Assembly (NCBI GenBank): GCA_963835085.1
Contig: CAWIED010000001.1
Location: forward strand, 372,001-436,000
Reading direction: 5' to 3'
Length of the DNA stretch: 64,000 nt
From: JBDIAG01 sp963835085
Lineage (GTDB): Bacteria; Actinomycetota; Actinomycetes; Actinomycetales; CAWJMD01
Shown here: one piece after another, positions 8,485-17,268 of the stretch
How positions within the stretch are numbered: position 1 is the stretch's first letter
How the letters are laid out: each line of letters starts with the position of its first letter
Program-made: the position numbers and the translations under genes
The notes under the pieces: model-generated
The model's database searches: none
Seen by the model: the letters and a program-made list of their open reading frames with translations, nothing else
What the model was told of the DNA's origin: nothing

Positions 8485-10506
8485 TCAGACGATCTGGATC
8501 GTCACCGTGCTGCCCTTGGGGGCGGTTCCGCCGGAGGGCGACTGCGCCCTGACGGTGCCGAAGATGCCACCGAGGATCTTCTGCTGATTGACCTGGAAGC
8601 CGGCGGCGGTGAGGGCCGCCACCGCGTCGGCGGTGCTCATGTTCACGACGTTGGGCACCGAGACCGGCTGCGGCCCCTGAGACACCACGATCTGCACGCT
8701 GTCGCCGCGTAGCAGCGTGCCCGACGACGGGTCCTGGCTGATCACGGTGCCGTTGGGCACGGTGTCGTTATAGGCCTCGGTGGGCACCGGTTTGAGGCCG
8801 ACGTCGGTGATGGCAGCGGTGGCCTCGTCCTGCGTCTGGCCGGTCACTGTGGGCACCTCGACGGGCTCGCGACCCTTGGAGACCACCACCGATACCGAGT
8901 CCCCGCGGCGGACCCTGGCCCCTTTCTCGGGGTTCTGGGAGATGATGGCGCCCTTGTCGACGCTGTCGGAGTACTGCTCGTCCGTGGTGGCGCCCAGGGC
9001 GAGGCCGGCCTGTTCGAGCAGCGTGCGTGCGTTGTCGAGTGACTTGCCCTCGATGTCGGTGGCTGTGGTGAAGGCGGAGCCCTGCGAGACGACGACGTCG
9101 ACTGTGCCGTTCTTGTGCACCTTGGCACCCGCGGTGGGATCGGTGCGGATCACGGTGCCGGTGTCTACCGTCTCGCTGTATTCGTTGACCTGGTGCATCT
9201 TCAGGCCGTGGGCCGTCAGGGTGGTTTTGGCCTGGGCCGCCGTGCCGGTGACCTTGGGGGTCGTGGTGTACGCACCCGGGCCCGCCGTGACGAACCAGCC
9301 GACACCGCCGAGCACGAGCGCCAGCACTACGACCGCGATGAGCACTCCGATCCCGCGGCGCCGGGGAGCAGGCTCGGGATCGTGGTCGGTGCCTACCTGA
9401 ACCGCATGCTGATGCCCGTCGGCCGTCAGGCTCGGACGTGCGCCCAGGTCGGTCGAGGTGGGGGAGTGCGTGGGAGTGGGCGTGGCAGCCGAGGGCCGGC
9501 CCGGACCGGGTGTGGGCGCGTCCCAGCCGTCGTCGTCGGCATCCGGTGCCACGACCCGGGTGGCGTGCTGCAGGGTGGGAGTGGCTCCTGGGTCGCCGGC
9601 TCGGGCCGCTGCGGGGAGTGCGGCCGGCGGCCCTGCGGGGATACGGTCGAGCTCTGCATCGCTGAGCTGATCGTGCACCCGGCGGGCCAGCGCGGCGAGC
9701 TCGGCCGCATCACGCGGGCGTAGATCGGGGTCGCGCGCCGTCGACCAGGTGACGATCTCGTCCACCGCCACGGGAAGGCCAGGATCGATACTCGACGGGG
9801 CGGGCACCTCGTCGTTGACGTGCTGGAACGCCACCTGGATCGGTACCTCGCCCACGAACGGCTGTCGTCCGGTGAGCATCTCGAAGGTCATGATGCCGGC
9901 GGCGTAGACGTCGGAGCGGGCATCGGCCACGCCGCGGGTGACGAGCTCGGGGGAGAGATAGGCGGCCGTGCCCATGAGCATGCCGGTGGTGGCCGAGGAG
10001 TGCGAGGTGCTCGCCGCGCGGGCCAGGCCGAAGTCGGCCACCTTGACCCGTCCGTCGGCGGTGATCAGCACGTTCTCGGGCTTCACGTCGCGATGCACCA
10101 GCCCGGCCCGGTGCGCGGCCGAGAGCGCATCGAGGAGCGGCTGCAGCACCTCCAGCGCCTCACCCACGGTGAGGGCGCCTCGATCGGTGATGAGGTCGCG
10201 CAGGGTGGTGCCGGGCACGTACTCCATCACGAGATAGACGACGTCACCCTCCTGGCCCTGGTCGAACACGGCCACGACGTTGGGGTGCGACATGCGCGCC
10301 GCAGACTTGGCCTCGCGGTGGAACCGGGCCACGAACTGTGGGTCGTCGGCCAGGTGCGGATGCATGACTTTGATGGCCACTTCGCGGTCGAGCCGGCTGT
10401 CGGTGGCAAGGAAGACAGTTGCCATACCGCCGCGCGCGATCCGCGAGGTGACGCGATAGCGCCCGTCGAGCACAGTGCCCACGAGCGAGTCCGGCGAGGC
10501 CCTCAT
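8485..10506 (-). CDS. Membrane Ser/Thr protein kinase with four PASTA domains (PknB/PknL-like)
   Basis: Hanks-type kinase sensing cell-wall fragments. The cytoplasmic kinase domain is residues 16-285 with ATP-binding Lys46, catalytic loop HRDVKPEN (Asp140) and DFG 158-160. A Pro/Thr-rich linker follows, a single membrane helix at about 385-406, then four PASTA repeats to residue 673. The genomic position next to aroG matches mycobacterial pknL, but that protein lacks PASTA domains, so orthology by context only. The upstream LysM/transglycosylase gene ends 48 nt away on the same strand, which suggests coupling of wall sensing and wall cutting. No Shine-Dalgarno is evident. Confidence 0.93.
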   Translation of the reverse strand: MRASPDSLVGTVLDGRYRVTSRIARGGMATVFLATDSRLDREVAIKVMHPHLADDPQFVARFHREAKSAARMSHPNVVAVFDQGQEGDVVYLVMEYVPGTTLRDLITDRGALTVGEALEVLQPLLDALSAAHRAGLVHRDVKPENVLITADGRVKVADFGLARAASTSHSSATTGMLMGTAAYLSPELVTRGVADARSDVYAAGIMTFEMLTGRQPFVGEVPIQVAFQHVNDEVPAPSSIDPGLPVAVDEIVTWSTARDPDLRPRDAAELAALARRVHDQLSDAELDRIPAGPPAALPAAARAGDPGATPTLQHATRVVAPDADDDGWDAPTPGPGRPSAATPTPTHSPTSTDLGARPSLTADGHQHAVQVGTDHDPEPAPRRRGIGVLIAVVVLALVLGGVGWFVTAGPGAYTTTPKVTGTAAQAKTTLTAHGLKMHQVNEYSETVDTGTVIRTDPTAGAKVHKNGTVDVVVSQGSAFTTATDIEGKSLDNARTLLEQAGLALGATTDEQYSDSVDKGAIISQNPEKGARVRRGDSVSVVVSKGREPVEVPTVTGQTQDEATAAITDVGLKPVPTEAYNDTVPNGTVISQDPSSGTLLRGDSVQIVVSQGPQPVSVPNVVNMSTADAVAALTAAGFQVNQQKILGGIFGTVRAQSPSGGTAPKGSTVTIQIV

Positions 10507-10554
10507 GCAGGGAAGTCTATGGAACGCTGCCGAGGAGGACCCTGAACCTCGCCG

Positions 10555-11592
10555 TCAGAGGAACCGCGCCTGAAGAGTCTGGACGCTGGCGACGTAGCGG
10601 CGGGTATCGGCGAACTGGCCCTTGCTCTGCACCGAGGGCAGGCCCTGGTAATAGGCGGCGATGCCGGTTGCTTCGTCTCCTGCTGCACGCAGATTGGCTC
10701 GCAGCACCACCACGCCTGCTGTCACGTTGTCGTGGGGGTCGAGCAGGTCGAGCCGGCGACCAAGCAGGCTCGAAGCCCAGGCGCCCGCCGACGGTGTGAT
10801 CTGCATGACCCCCACCGCGTTGGCCGCAGAGACAGCGTGCATGTCGAAACCCGACTCCTGCTGGGCAATGGCCTGCGCCAACGCAGGGTCGACTCCGTGC
10901 TGCCGGGCAGTGTTCGCCACGAGCTGTTGCATCTGGGCCCGGCCCGGCACCGCGCGGGCAGCTAATGCCGATCGGTTGGCGTTGGCGGCCTGGGTGGTGG
11001 CGCTGGGATAGCTGCGATCGCCGGAGGTGTTCGCGACCGGGGCCGCCGAGCCTCGCGGAATGGTGATCTTCTGTCCGATCTGTAGGGCGTTCGGACGGAC
11101 GCCCGGATTAGCCGCCTGCAGTGCCGCCACGGAGGTGTTGTATCTGCGGGCGATGCCGCCCAGCGTGTCGCCGGAGTGGACGCGATAGCCACTCGAGGCG
11201 GAGCCGGTAGGCGCCGGCTGCGGAGCGGCCGTTGCCGCGCCCGCGGGAATCGAGAGGCTGTCTCCCACGCGGATCAGGCTGTCGGCGCCGATGCCGTTGG
11301 CCTGTCGCAGGCTCGCGACGCTGGCTCCGGTGCGAGCGGCGATGCCGCTGAGGGTGTCGCCTCGCTTGACGGTGTAGGTGGCGCGAACCGGCGCTCCGAG
11401 CACGACCGTCGAGACGGGGATCAGCTGCCGAGGCCTGTCCAGACCGTCCGTTGCCCGACCGGGCCGGGTGAGGCCGGCCGTAGGCGCGGCCAGGGCGGAG
11501 TTGCCCATTGAGGAGACCCCCAGCGCGGCCAGAAGGGCGATGGGCACCAGGTGGGCGGAGCGGCCAGGGCTGTGGGACGGCTTTGACGACAT
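10555..11592 (-). CDS. Secreted LysM protein with lytic transglycosylase (SLT) domain
   Basis: Signal peptide about residues 1-36 ending ALAA; two LysM peptidoglycan-binding modules at 72-116 and 135-179, both with GDTL and IP-G edges; a C-terminal SLT/goose-lysozyme-like domain from about 223 with catalytic Glu246 in QQESGF and the GVMQITP substrate loop. It should cleave the glycan strand of the wall. ATG at 11592 preceded by AAGGAAG. It heads a two-gene run with the PASTA kinase. A TAGGTT element 40 nt upstream could be the -10; no long structured leader (c-di-AMP riboswitch) is visible. Confidence 0.92.
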   Translation of the reverse strand: MSSKPSHSPGRSAHLVPIALLAALGVSSMGNSALAAPTAGLTRPGRATDGLDRPRQLIPVSTVVLGAPVRATYTVKRGDTLSGIAARTGASVASLRQANGIGADSLIRVGDSLSIPAGAATAAPQPAPTGSASSGYRVHSGDTLGGIARRYNTSVAALQAANPGVRPNALQIGQKITIPRGSAAPVANTSGDRSYPSATTQAANANRSALAARAVPGRAQMQQLVANTARQHGVDPALAQAIAQQESGFDMHAVSAANAVGVMQITPSAGAWASSLLGRRLDLLDPHDNVTAGVVVLRANLRAAGDEATGIAAYYQGLPSVQSKGQFADTRRYVASVQTLQARFL

Positions 11593-11861
11593 GGACTTCC
11601 TTGAGGTCGAGGCGCTTCGAGCGTGCTGTAAACCTAAGTGACGCTTGTGGTTGGTGTGATTGTTGTGACCAATGAGTCAGAAGGGACTGTACTGCACGCA
11701 CTGCACTTCGTTGCCCGATTCCCGAAGGCGGGTCGAGGTTCGGGATGGGCCACCTTCCGATCGGCCACTCTCGGGATCGGCCACTGTCGAACCGTTCGGG
11801 ACGCAGGGCTCTCGGGGCGAGGAGTTTCGTGGGCAGCTACCGGCAGTGTCAGACTGGTTCG

Positions 11862-12236
11862 GTGAGCACGTTCGCCGATCCCCATGCCCTGCTCGATGAG
11901 GTTGATCGCCTGGTCGGAGACTGGTTGACCCTTCCCGACGCCGCTGACGAATTGGGAATCGACATCTCTGCCGTCCGCCGACTGCTGACCGACCAGGTGC
12001 TGGTTGCCGTCCGCCGCGGTCGACCGTCGGTGTTGAGCATCCCCGCAGCCTTGGTGCGCCCCGAGCCGTTGGCAGCCTTCCCCGGCACCTGGACGGTGCT
12101 GCGCGACTGTGGTTACGACGATCTCGAGGCGTTGCGTTGGCTGTTCACCGACGACCAGGGGGCCTCCCCGGTGGGTTTGCTGCGGGCCGGGCACAAGACC
12201 GAAGTGCGGCGTCGAGCGCAGGCGCTCGCTTTGTAG
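11862..12236 (+). CDS. Rv2175c-like small winged-helix DNA-binding protein
   Basis: 124 residues. An N-terminal HTH (DWLTLPDAADELGIDISAVRRLL) is followed by a compact C-terminal domain (ALRWLFTDDQGASPVGLL). This matches the actinobacterial Rv2175c family; the M. tuberculosis member is a substrate of PknL, and the kinase gene here is two genes away. GTG at 11862 gives the family length; no good ribosome site is seen, so a leaderless transcript is possible. The last codons (RAQALAL, stop) are the first unit of a 27-bp tandem repeat. Confidence 0.85.
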   Translation: MSTFADPHALLDEVDRLVGDWLTLPDAADELGIDISAVRRLLTDQVLVAVRRGRPSVLSIPAALVRPEPLAAFPGTWTVLRDCGYDDLEALRWLFTDDQGASPVGLLRAGHKTEVRRRAQALAL

Positions 12237-12346
12237 TTCCGAGCGCAGGCGCTCGCTTTGTAGTTCCGAGCGCAGGCACTGGCTTTGTAGTTTCGAGCGC
12301 AGGCGCTCGCTCTATAGTCCGAACGCGGGTGATGGCTTTGCGTGCC
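12214..12346. repeat. 27-bp tandem repeat over the 3' end of the HTH gene
   Basis: Units at 12214-12240, 12241-12267, 12268-12294 and 12295-12320 plus a degenerate fifth to about 12346. Unit 1 carries the stop codon of the HTH gene. Each unit begins with the inverted repeat GAGCGCAGGCGCTC, so the transcript would form a row of short hairpins. The array fills the space to the convergent CrtI-like gene, whose stop is at 12355. Confidence 0.85.
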
Positions 12347-12354
12347 GAGCGTCG

Positions 12355-14025
12355 TCAGGCCCAGTCGGCGCGCTTGCGGGTAGGCGCTGCCAGTCTGTCG
12401 GCGGCGAGCATACCGGACATGACCGCCGCGGGCGGTCCGTTGCCCAGCCCCATGGCGGCACCTGCGAACACGATGCTGTCGGCGGATCGGTTCTCCGCGG
12501 GCCAGCGTCCGATCGGGGTGAAGGGACTGCCGTCCGCCAGGCCGCGGGCCGCCCAGTCTGCGGGGGTCACGATGTGCTCGACGTCCGCCGACTCGAGGCC
12601 TCGGTAGCCACGGCTGCGCAACAGGTTGAGAATCGAGGCTCGGTAGTGGCCGGCGATCCGGACCCAGTCTTGCGAGGGCCTGGTGTGGGATCCGGTCTTG
12701 GTAGGCGTCGACTGCCGAGCCAGACTCGGGGTGGCGGCGGCCACGGTGAGGCAATGACGGCCGGGCGGGGCGAGGCTGGGATCGCTGACCGTGGTGGCGT
12801 CGACCGCGACGGTAGGTTCACTGGCGAGTCGTCCGGCCAGCAGTTCCTCGGTGGCTGCCGCTCCGCTGCGACTGAACAGCACGGTGCGGTGGGCCTGCGG
12901 CTCCGGGAGAGCGAACTCGCCGCCGAGGAGCATCGTCCAACTTGACACGGGGCTGGACCGCCGCCGGGCCCGGTCTCCGGTCAGATTTTCGGCGCTGGCG
13001 ACATCTATCGCGAGGATGATTGCCGCGCAAGGAAACTCGTCCTGTTCAGTGGTCACGATGACCGTCGAGCCGCGCTGTTTTCGGACCTGAGTCACCGTGG
13101 TGTCGTAACGCAGCTCGACTCCGCCGGCGGCCGCTGCCTCAGCCATGCCGAGCGCCAACCTGAACATTCCTCCACGCACGACGACGGCCGGCCCCGAGCG
13201 ATCGGCGTAGGCGCCGAGCAGGGACAGGGCGCCCGGGACTGCGAGCCCAGGCGCCAGGGACCACCCGAAGAGCCGCTTCAGCCGCTGGTCGGCGACGTAG
13301 GTTGCCACGTCGATGCCGGTCAGTGCCGTGCGCACCGCCAGGCCGGCGTTGCGCAACGAAGGCAGCAACCGGTCGCCGCCGGCCCGGCGGTCGAGCAGGG
13401 GACGTAGCACCCGCACGGCAGCCGACAGGTCCGCGAGATAGCGCGCCAGCCCGTCACGGTCGGCGGCGGTGATCAGGTCGGCAAGCCCCGCGAGGGTCTC
13501 GTCGGGGTCGGAGTAGACGTTCATGACCTCGCCAGAGACGAAACGTCCCTGCAGAACGGGGTTCACCGGCAGCAGGTCGACGTAGTCGCTGGCCCGTGCC
13601 CCGAGTGCCGCGAAGCACTCTTCGAGCAGAATGGGCAGGCCGAACATCGTCGGTCCCAGTTCGAGGTGGTACCCGCGGGTGGCTGGCAGGCCGTTGCCCG
13701 AGCGGTTTTTGTCGGTCATGCCCGGCAGGTTCGTGCCAGTGGCCGACAGGCCGTTGCCGGCGGTGCTCGAGGGGTCGTTGCCGGCGGTGTCTGTGGGGTC
13801 GTAGCCGCCCGGGCTCGAGCTGCCGCCAGGGACCCGTAGCGTGCTTGCCAGCCCGCCCGGGCCCGAGCTGCCGCCAGAGACCCGCAGCGTGCTTGCCAGC
13901 CCGCCCGGGCCTGGTTGGCGCTCGAGGACGATCACTCGGCGGCCTGCCCCGGCGAGGTGCATCGCGGCCGCGAGCCCCGCCAGCCCTGCTCCGACGACCA
14001 CGACGGGGTCGCTGTCGTCGCTCAC
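12355..14025 (-). CDS. FAD-dependent CrtI/phytoene-desaturase-like oxidoreductase with repeat insertion
   Basis: Amine-oxidase/CrtI fold: dinucleotide-binding VVGAGLAGLAAAMHLA at residues 10-25, GYHLELGPTMF at 118-128, and the C-terminal FAD contact VFAGAAMGLGNGPPAAVMSG. GTG start overlaps the prenyl synthase stop by 4 nt, so the pair likely acts on an isoprenoid, perhaps a carotenoid; the exact substrate is unknown. Between the Rossmann motif and GYHLELG, where relatives have a few residues, there are about 75 residues of low complexity, including a 16-residue unit repeated (GPGGLASTLRV). 556 aa. Function as a desaturase is inferred from the family only. Confidence 0.8.
   Translation of the reverse strand: MSDDSDPVVVVGAGLAGLAAAMHLAGAGRRVIVLERQPGPGGLASTLRVSGGSSGPGGLASTLRVPGGSSSPGGYDPTDTAGNDPSSTAGNGLSATGTNLPGMTDKNRSGNGLPATRGYHLELGPTMFGLPILLEECFAALGARASDYVDLLPVNPVLQGRFVSGEVMNVYSDPDETLAGLADLITAADRDGLARYLADLSAAVRVLRPLLDRRAGGDRLLPSLRNAGLAVRTALTGIDVATYVADQRLKRLFGWSLAPGLAVPGALSLLGAYADRSGPAVVVRGGMFRLALGMAEAAAAGGVELRYDTTVTQVRKQRGSTVIVTTEQDEFPCAAIILAIDVASAENLTGDRARRRSSPVSSWTMLLGGEFALPEPQAHRTVLFSRSGAAATEELLAGRLASEPTVAVDATTVSDPSLAPPGRHCLTVAAATPSLARQSTPTKTGSHTRPSQDWVRIAGHYRASILNLLRSRGYRGLESADVEHIVTPADWAARGLADGSPFTPIGRWPAENRSADSIVFAGAAMGLGNGPPAAVMSGMLAADRLAAPTRKRADWA
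13806..13913. repeat. 48-bp in-frame tandem repeat inside the CrtI-like gene
   Basis: Two near-identical copies encode GPGGLASTLRV(S/P)GGSS, followed by a run of Gly/Asn/Thr residues. It duplicates the end of the dinucleotide-binding motif. Confidence 0.75.
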
Positions 14026-15131
14026 CGGGCCCGCCGGGTGGAAGCGGTGACGAGATCGTCTAGCACCTGGGCGGCCTCGTCGGGCAGCTCTGTCGTCCGC
14101 ACGACCTCATGTCCCTCGCCCGCCAGCTGCTTGATCAGGGCCTCTACCTCGCCGACGGCGCCGGTGTCGATCAATACCTGGCGCAACGTGGCGATGTCGG
14201 CGTCGCTCAGGGCCGGGTCGCCCACGCGGGCCAGCTCCACGGACTGCTCGGCGTTCGCCTGCTGACGGGCCAGGGCCACGAGCACGGTCTGCTTGCCCTC
14301 GCGCAGATCGTCGCCGGCCGGCTTGCCCGTCTCGGTCGGGTCGCCGAAGACGCCCAGCAGATCGTCGCGGAGCTGGAACGCCTCTCCGACGGAACGGGCA
14401 TAGGCGCGATAGCTGTCGAGCAGGCTGGAGTCTGCACCGGCCAGGCACCCACCCAGGGCGAGCGGACGGGCGACGGTGTAGTTGACCGTCTTGTAGGTGA
14501 TGACGCGCCGGGCCTGCTCTACATCGTCTGCGCCGTGCGGCCGGGCACCCACCAGCACGTCGAGGTATTGGCCGGCCATCAGCTGTGCGGTCATCTCGTC
14601 GTAGACCGCCAGCCCCGATTCGCGGCGGCCCTGCGGCAGGCCGGCCACGGCCGCATGCAGAACCTGCGCGCTCGCGGCCAGGCAAAGATCGCCAGCCAGC
14701 ACGGCGGCGGCCTTGCCGAAATGGACGCTGTCTCCGGTCCAGCGGCGCTGGTGGTGCTCGGCCTGCAGCCGTCGGTGCGCCGCGGGCAATCCACGGCGGG
14801 TATCGGAGTCGTCGATCAGGTCGTCGTGCAGCAGCGCAGAGGCCTGCACGAGCTCGACGGCGGCAGCGGCACGCACGATGGCGTCGTCATCGTCGGCACC
14901 GGCCCCGCGCCAGCCCCAGTAACAGAAGCCGGCCCGTAGCCGCTTGCCTTCGCGCACCAGGTCGCCCACGGCGTCGGCCAGGGTGACGCAGTCGGGGTCG
15001 ACGGCCAGTAGTGCGGCGCGGGTCTGCGCAAACCAGTCGTCGAGCACCTGTTGCACGCGCGGTCGTAGATCGGCGCGCAACAGGGGATCGGTGACGAGAG
15101 TTGGGTCACGCGGAAGTGCTGACACGCGCAC
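14022..15131 (-). CDS. Polyprenyl (geranylgeranyl-type) diphosphate synthase
   Basis: Head-to-tail prenyl transferase making a linear isoprenoid diphosphate. The first Asp-rich motif is DDLIDD at 103-108 and the second is RDDLLGVFGD near 255-264. KRLRAG at 63-68 is the diphosphate-binding segment. 369 aa, GTG start (a second GTG lies two codons on). Divergent from metF by 54 nt and coupled to the CrtI-like gene downstream. The position corresponds to idsA2 (Rv2173) beside a MetF-like gene in mycobacteria. Chain length cannot be fixed by eye. Confidence 0.93.
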   Translation of the reverse strand: MRVSALPRDPTLVTDPLLRADLRPRVQQVLDDWFAQTRAALLAVDPDCVTLADAVGDLVREGKRLRAGFCYWGWRGAGADDDDAIVRAAAAVELVQASALLHDDLIDDSDTRRGLPAAHRRLQAEHHQRRWTGDSVHFGKAAAVLAGDLCLAASAQVLHAAVAGLPQGRRESGLAVYDEMTAQLMAGQYLDVLVGARPHGADDVEQARRVITYKTVNYTVARPLALGGCLAGADSSLLDSYRAYARSVGEAFQLRDDLLGVFGDPTETGKPAGDDLREGKQTVLVALARQQANAEQSVELARVGDPALSDADIATLRQVLIDTGAVGEVEALIKQLAGEGHEVVRTTELPDEAAQVLDDLVTASTRRAR

Positions 15132-15185
15132 AGCCTGCCATTGTGCCGACCCGGGTGTGCGGAGACAGGCCCTAAGGTTTGATGC

Positions 15186-16082
15186 ATGGCGAATGCCCAG
15201 CGCAGCGTCCGGGAACTGCTCTCCACTGGACAGCCCTCGTTCTCCTTCGAATTCTTCCCCCCGAAAGATGCCGAGGGTGAGCAGGTGCTCTGGTCGACGA
15301 TCAGGCGGCTCGAGGGCCTGTCGCCGTCGTTCGTCTCGGTCACCTACGGCGCCGGCGGCACCACGCGTGACCGCACGGCGCGAATCACCGCCGAGCTAAC
15401 GAGCCACACCACGTTGACCGCAGTGGCCCACCTCACGTGTGTGGGCGCGTCCCGGGCCGAGCTGCGGGGTGTTGTGGGGCAATTCGTGGCCGGCGGCGTG
15501 CGCAATCTGCTGGCCCTGCGTGGCGATCCGCCCGGCGGGCCTGGCCAGCCCTGGGTGGCGCATCCGGGTGGGCTCGACCACGCGGTCGAGCTGGTCGAAC
15601 TCATTCGCGGGCTGGGCGACTTCAGCATCGGGGTGGCCGCCTCGACGCAGTTGCACCCCGAATCGAGCGACCTCGACCACGACGCCAAAGTGCTGGCCGA
15701 CAAGGCCCGCGCCGGTGCCGACTTCGCGGTGACCCAGTTGTTCTTCGAGGTAGACGAATATGAGCGGCTGGTCGAGCGGGCGGCGCGGCACGGTGCGACC
15801 ATTCCCATCATCCCGGGCCTGATGCCGATCACTCGGACGGGTCAGATCGAACGATTCGCCGCCATGTCGGGGGTGCCGGTGCCGCGCTGGCTGGTCGATC
15901 GTCTCGACGAGGTTCGCCACGATCCCGACGCGGTGCGCGCCGTGGGCCTCGCGGCCGCCACCGACCTGGCCCGCGACTTGCTCGCAGCCGGTGCCCCGGG
16001 ACTGCACACGTACACACTGAACCGCCCGGGTGCCTCGCTGCAGATCTTCAAGGATCTGGGATTGGTGCCCAGCCTGCGCTGA
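15186..16082 (+). CDS. metF: Methylenetetrahydrofolate reductase
   Basis: Reduces 5,10-methylene-THF to 5-methyl-THF for methionine synthesis, FAD-dependent TIM barrel. FEFFPPKD near the N-terminus holds the conserved Glu; VTYGAGG, LALRGDPP, and FAVTQLFFE are family motifs; IIPGLMPI follows. 298 aa, normal length. The final codons plus the stop form the first unit of a 17-bp tandem repeat. Confidence 0.95.
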   Translation: MANAQRSVRELLSTGQPSFSFEFFPPKDAEGEQVLWSTIRRLEGLSPSFVSVTYGAGGTTRDRTARITAELTSHTTLTAVAHLTCVGASRAELRGVVGQFVAGGVRNLLALRGDPPGGPGQPWVAHPGGLDHAVELVELIRGLGDFSIGVAASTQLHPESSDLDHDAKVLADKARAGADFAVTQLFFEVDEYERLVERAARHGATIPIIPGLMPITRTGQIERFAAMSGVPVPRWLVDRLDEVRHDPDAVRAVGLAAATDLARDLLAAGAPGLHTYTLNRPGASLQIFKDLGLVPSLR

Positions 16083-16149
16083 TGCCCAGCCTGCGCTGAT
16101 GCCCAGCCTGCGCTGATGCCCAGCCTGCGCTGATGCCCAGCCTGCGCCG
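16066..16149. repeat. 17-bp tandem repeat spanning the metF stop codon
   Basis: Unit TGCCCAGCCTGCGCTGA repeated at 16066, 16083, 16100 and 16117, with a partial fifth at 16134-16149. Copies are identical except at the end, which suggests recent slippage. Each unit ends in TGA; the first TGA is the real stop. Confidence 0.92.
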
Positions 16150-16163
16150 CGGTGCGGCCAGGC

Positions 16164-16260
16164 GTAGCGCAATCTGGACTACATCGTGGGGTCCTGCTGG
16201 GCGTTGTGTGTGCTCAGGCTCCCTGGCAGGCGGGGCAGCATGTAGTTCGGATTGCGCTAC
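16164..16260. repeat. 97-bp element with 21-bp terminal inverted repeats
   Basis: Arms at 16164-16184 and 16240-16260 match in 19 of 21 positions (GTAGCGCAATC at the outer end). The 55-nt interior is G-rich with a central GTGTGTGC. A second element of exactly 97 bp with different arms lies at 32828. It has no coding capacity; it is either a MITE-like element or a large RNA hairpin. Confidence 0.7.
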
Positions 16261-16574
16261 GAATCCGTCAAGGCAAGCACAAAGACTCCTCAATCGCGGC
16301 TGGTGCTGCCAGGAGCCTGCGGGAACGGGTCGCCAGTTGCGTGTTGCCGACACACGTTGCGTCCATTCGGGTCGTCACTGACTGACCCGCCTGGGTCGCT
16401 GGGATCGGCAGTGAGTGAGTCTTGGCCACCGACTGCTCCGGGTGGGGGAAGCACCGTCATCGGTGAGGCCCGCGGTGGTCTTGTTGGCAGCGCACATCAC
16501 GTGTCCGCCGGGGGGCGGAACACGGCATTGCAGGCCTGATTCGATGGGGGTCGATCGGGCCGGCGTCGCCAGTT

Positions 16575-16623
16575 GGCGCCTGCGGGTGGCGGGGTCGGGG
16601 GACCCACGCTGCCCGCAGGCGCC
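16575..16623 (-). terminator. 12-bp stem downstream of ybaK
   Basis: GGCGCCTGCGGG at 16575-16586 pairs perfectly with CCCGCAGGCGCC at 16612-16623; the 25-nt loop can form an inner GGGTC/GACCC pairing. It lies 70 nt past the ybaK stop. No T-run. Terminator role is inferred. Confidence 0.45.
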
Positions 16624-16693
16624 TTCATGCTTTCTGCGGAGGTGCCTTTGTAGAGATGCCCTGCGTGGAGGTGTCAGTGGGATTTCGGCTCGG

Positions 16694-17191
16694 TCAGGCG
16701 ACCTCGATCGGTTCGCCCGCGGTGATGCGCAGCAACTCGTCGTAATGAGTCGGAAAGACTGTTCGCGGATGGCCTGCCGCCGCCCAGACCTGGTCGTAGC
16801 CGGCTAGGGCGACATCGACCAGAGTGCGGATGGGCCGTGGATGACCCACCGGTGACACCCCGCCGATCGCGACGCCGGTGTGTTCGCGAACATAGGAGGC
16901 GTCGGCCTTCTCGATAGCGGTGACGGCTAGGGCATCGGTGAGTCGACGCAGGTCACAGCGGTGCGCGCCACTGGCCATGACGAGCAGCGGCGCTCGCGCG
17001 CCGTTGTGATCGACGGTGATGAACACCACCGAGTTGGCGATGGCTCCCACCGGCACGCCGAGGGCCTCGGCAGCAAGAGCCGCCGTTCGGGCGTGATTGT
17101 CGAGCACCACGATCTGACCCTCTACGTCCAGCCCGTCCAGAATGCTGCGGATCCGGCTCACGGCCGGATGCTCAAGAATGTCGTCGGCCAT
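16694..17191 (-). CDS. ybaK: YbaK/EbsC-type aminoacyl-tRNA deacylase (Cys-tRNA(Pro) editing)
   Basis: Trans-editing domain protein that hydrolyses mischarged tRNA. Catalytic-pocket pattern seen in ASGAHRCDLRRL (family: x-x-G-x-x-x-D/K) and the signature GVAIGGVSPVGH. 165 aa from ATG 17191 with GTAGGG upstream; an earlier TTG two codons before is less likely. Whether it edits Cys-, Ala- or another tRNA(Pro) is not decidable from sequence. Confidence 0.85.
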   Translation of the reverse strand: MADDILEHPAVSRIRSILDGLDVEGQIVVLDNHARTAALAAEALGVPVGAIANSVVFITVDHNGARAPLLVMASGAHRCDLRRLTDALAVTAIEKADASYVREHTGVAIGGVSPVGHPRPIRTLVDVALAGYDQVWAAAGHPRTVFPTHYDELLRITAGEPIEVA

Positions 17192-17268
17192 GCGCAAACC
17201 CTACTGGCCACCAGTTTCGGGCCTGCCAGTTCGGACCGGGCAATCGGGCTCGCAGTCTGCGTATCGCC

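Larger units (their letters stand above)
16083..16693. other. Intergenic region between convergent metF and ybaK
   Basis: 611 nt without a credible gene: the 17-bp repeats, the 97-bp inverted-repeat element, a stretch from 16261 to 16570 with no recognisable feature beyond small GACCC/GGGTC hairpins, and a strong inverted repeat at 16575. Confidence 0.7.

Noticed and set aside
11593..11861. c-di-AMP (ydaO) riboswitch before the LysM/transglycosylase gene
   Set aside because: Such genes often carry one in actinobacteria, but the leader appears to be about 40 nt and none of the conserved stems is visible.
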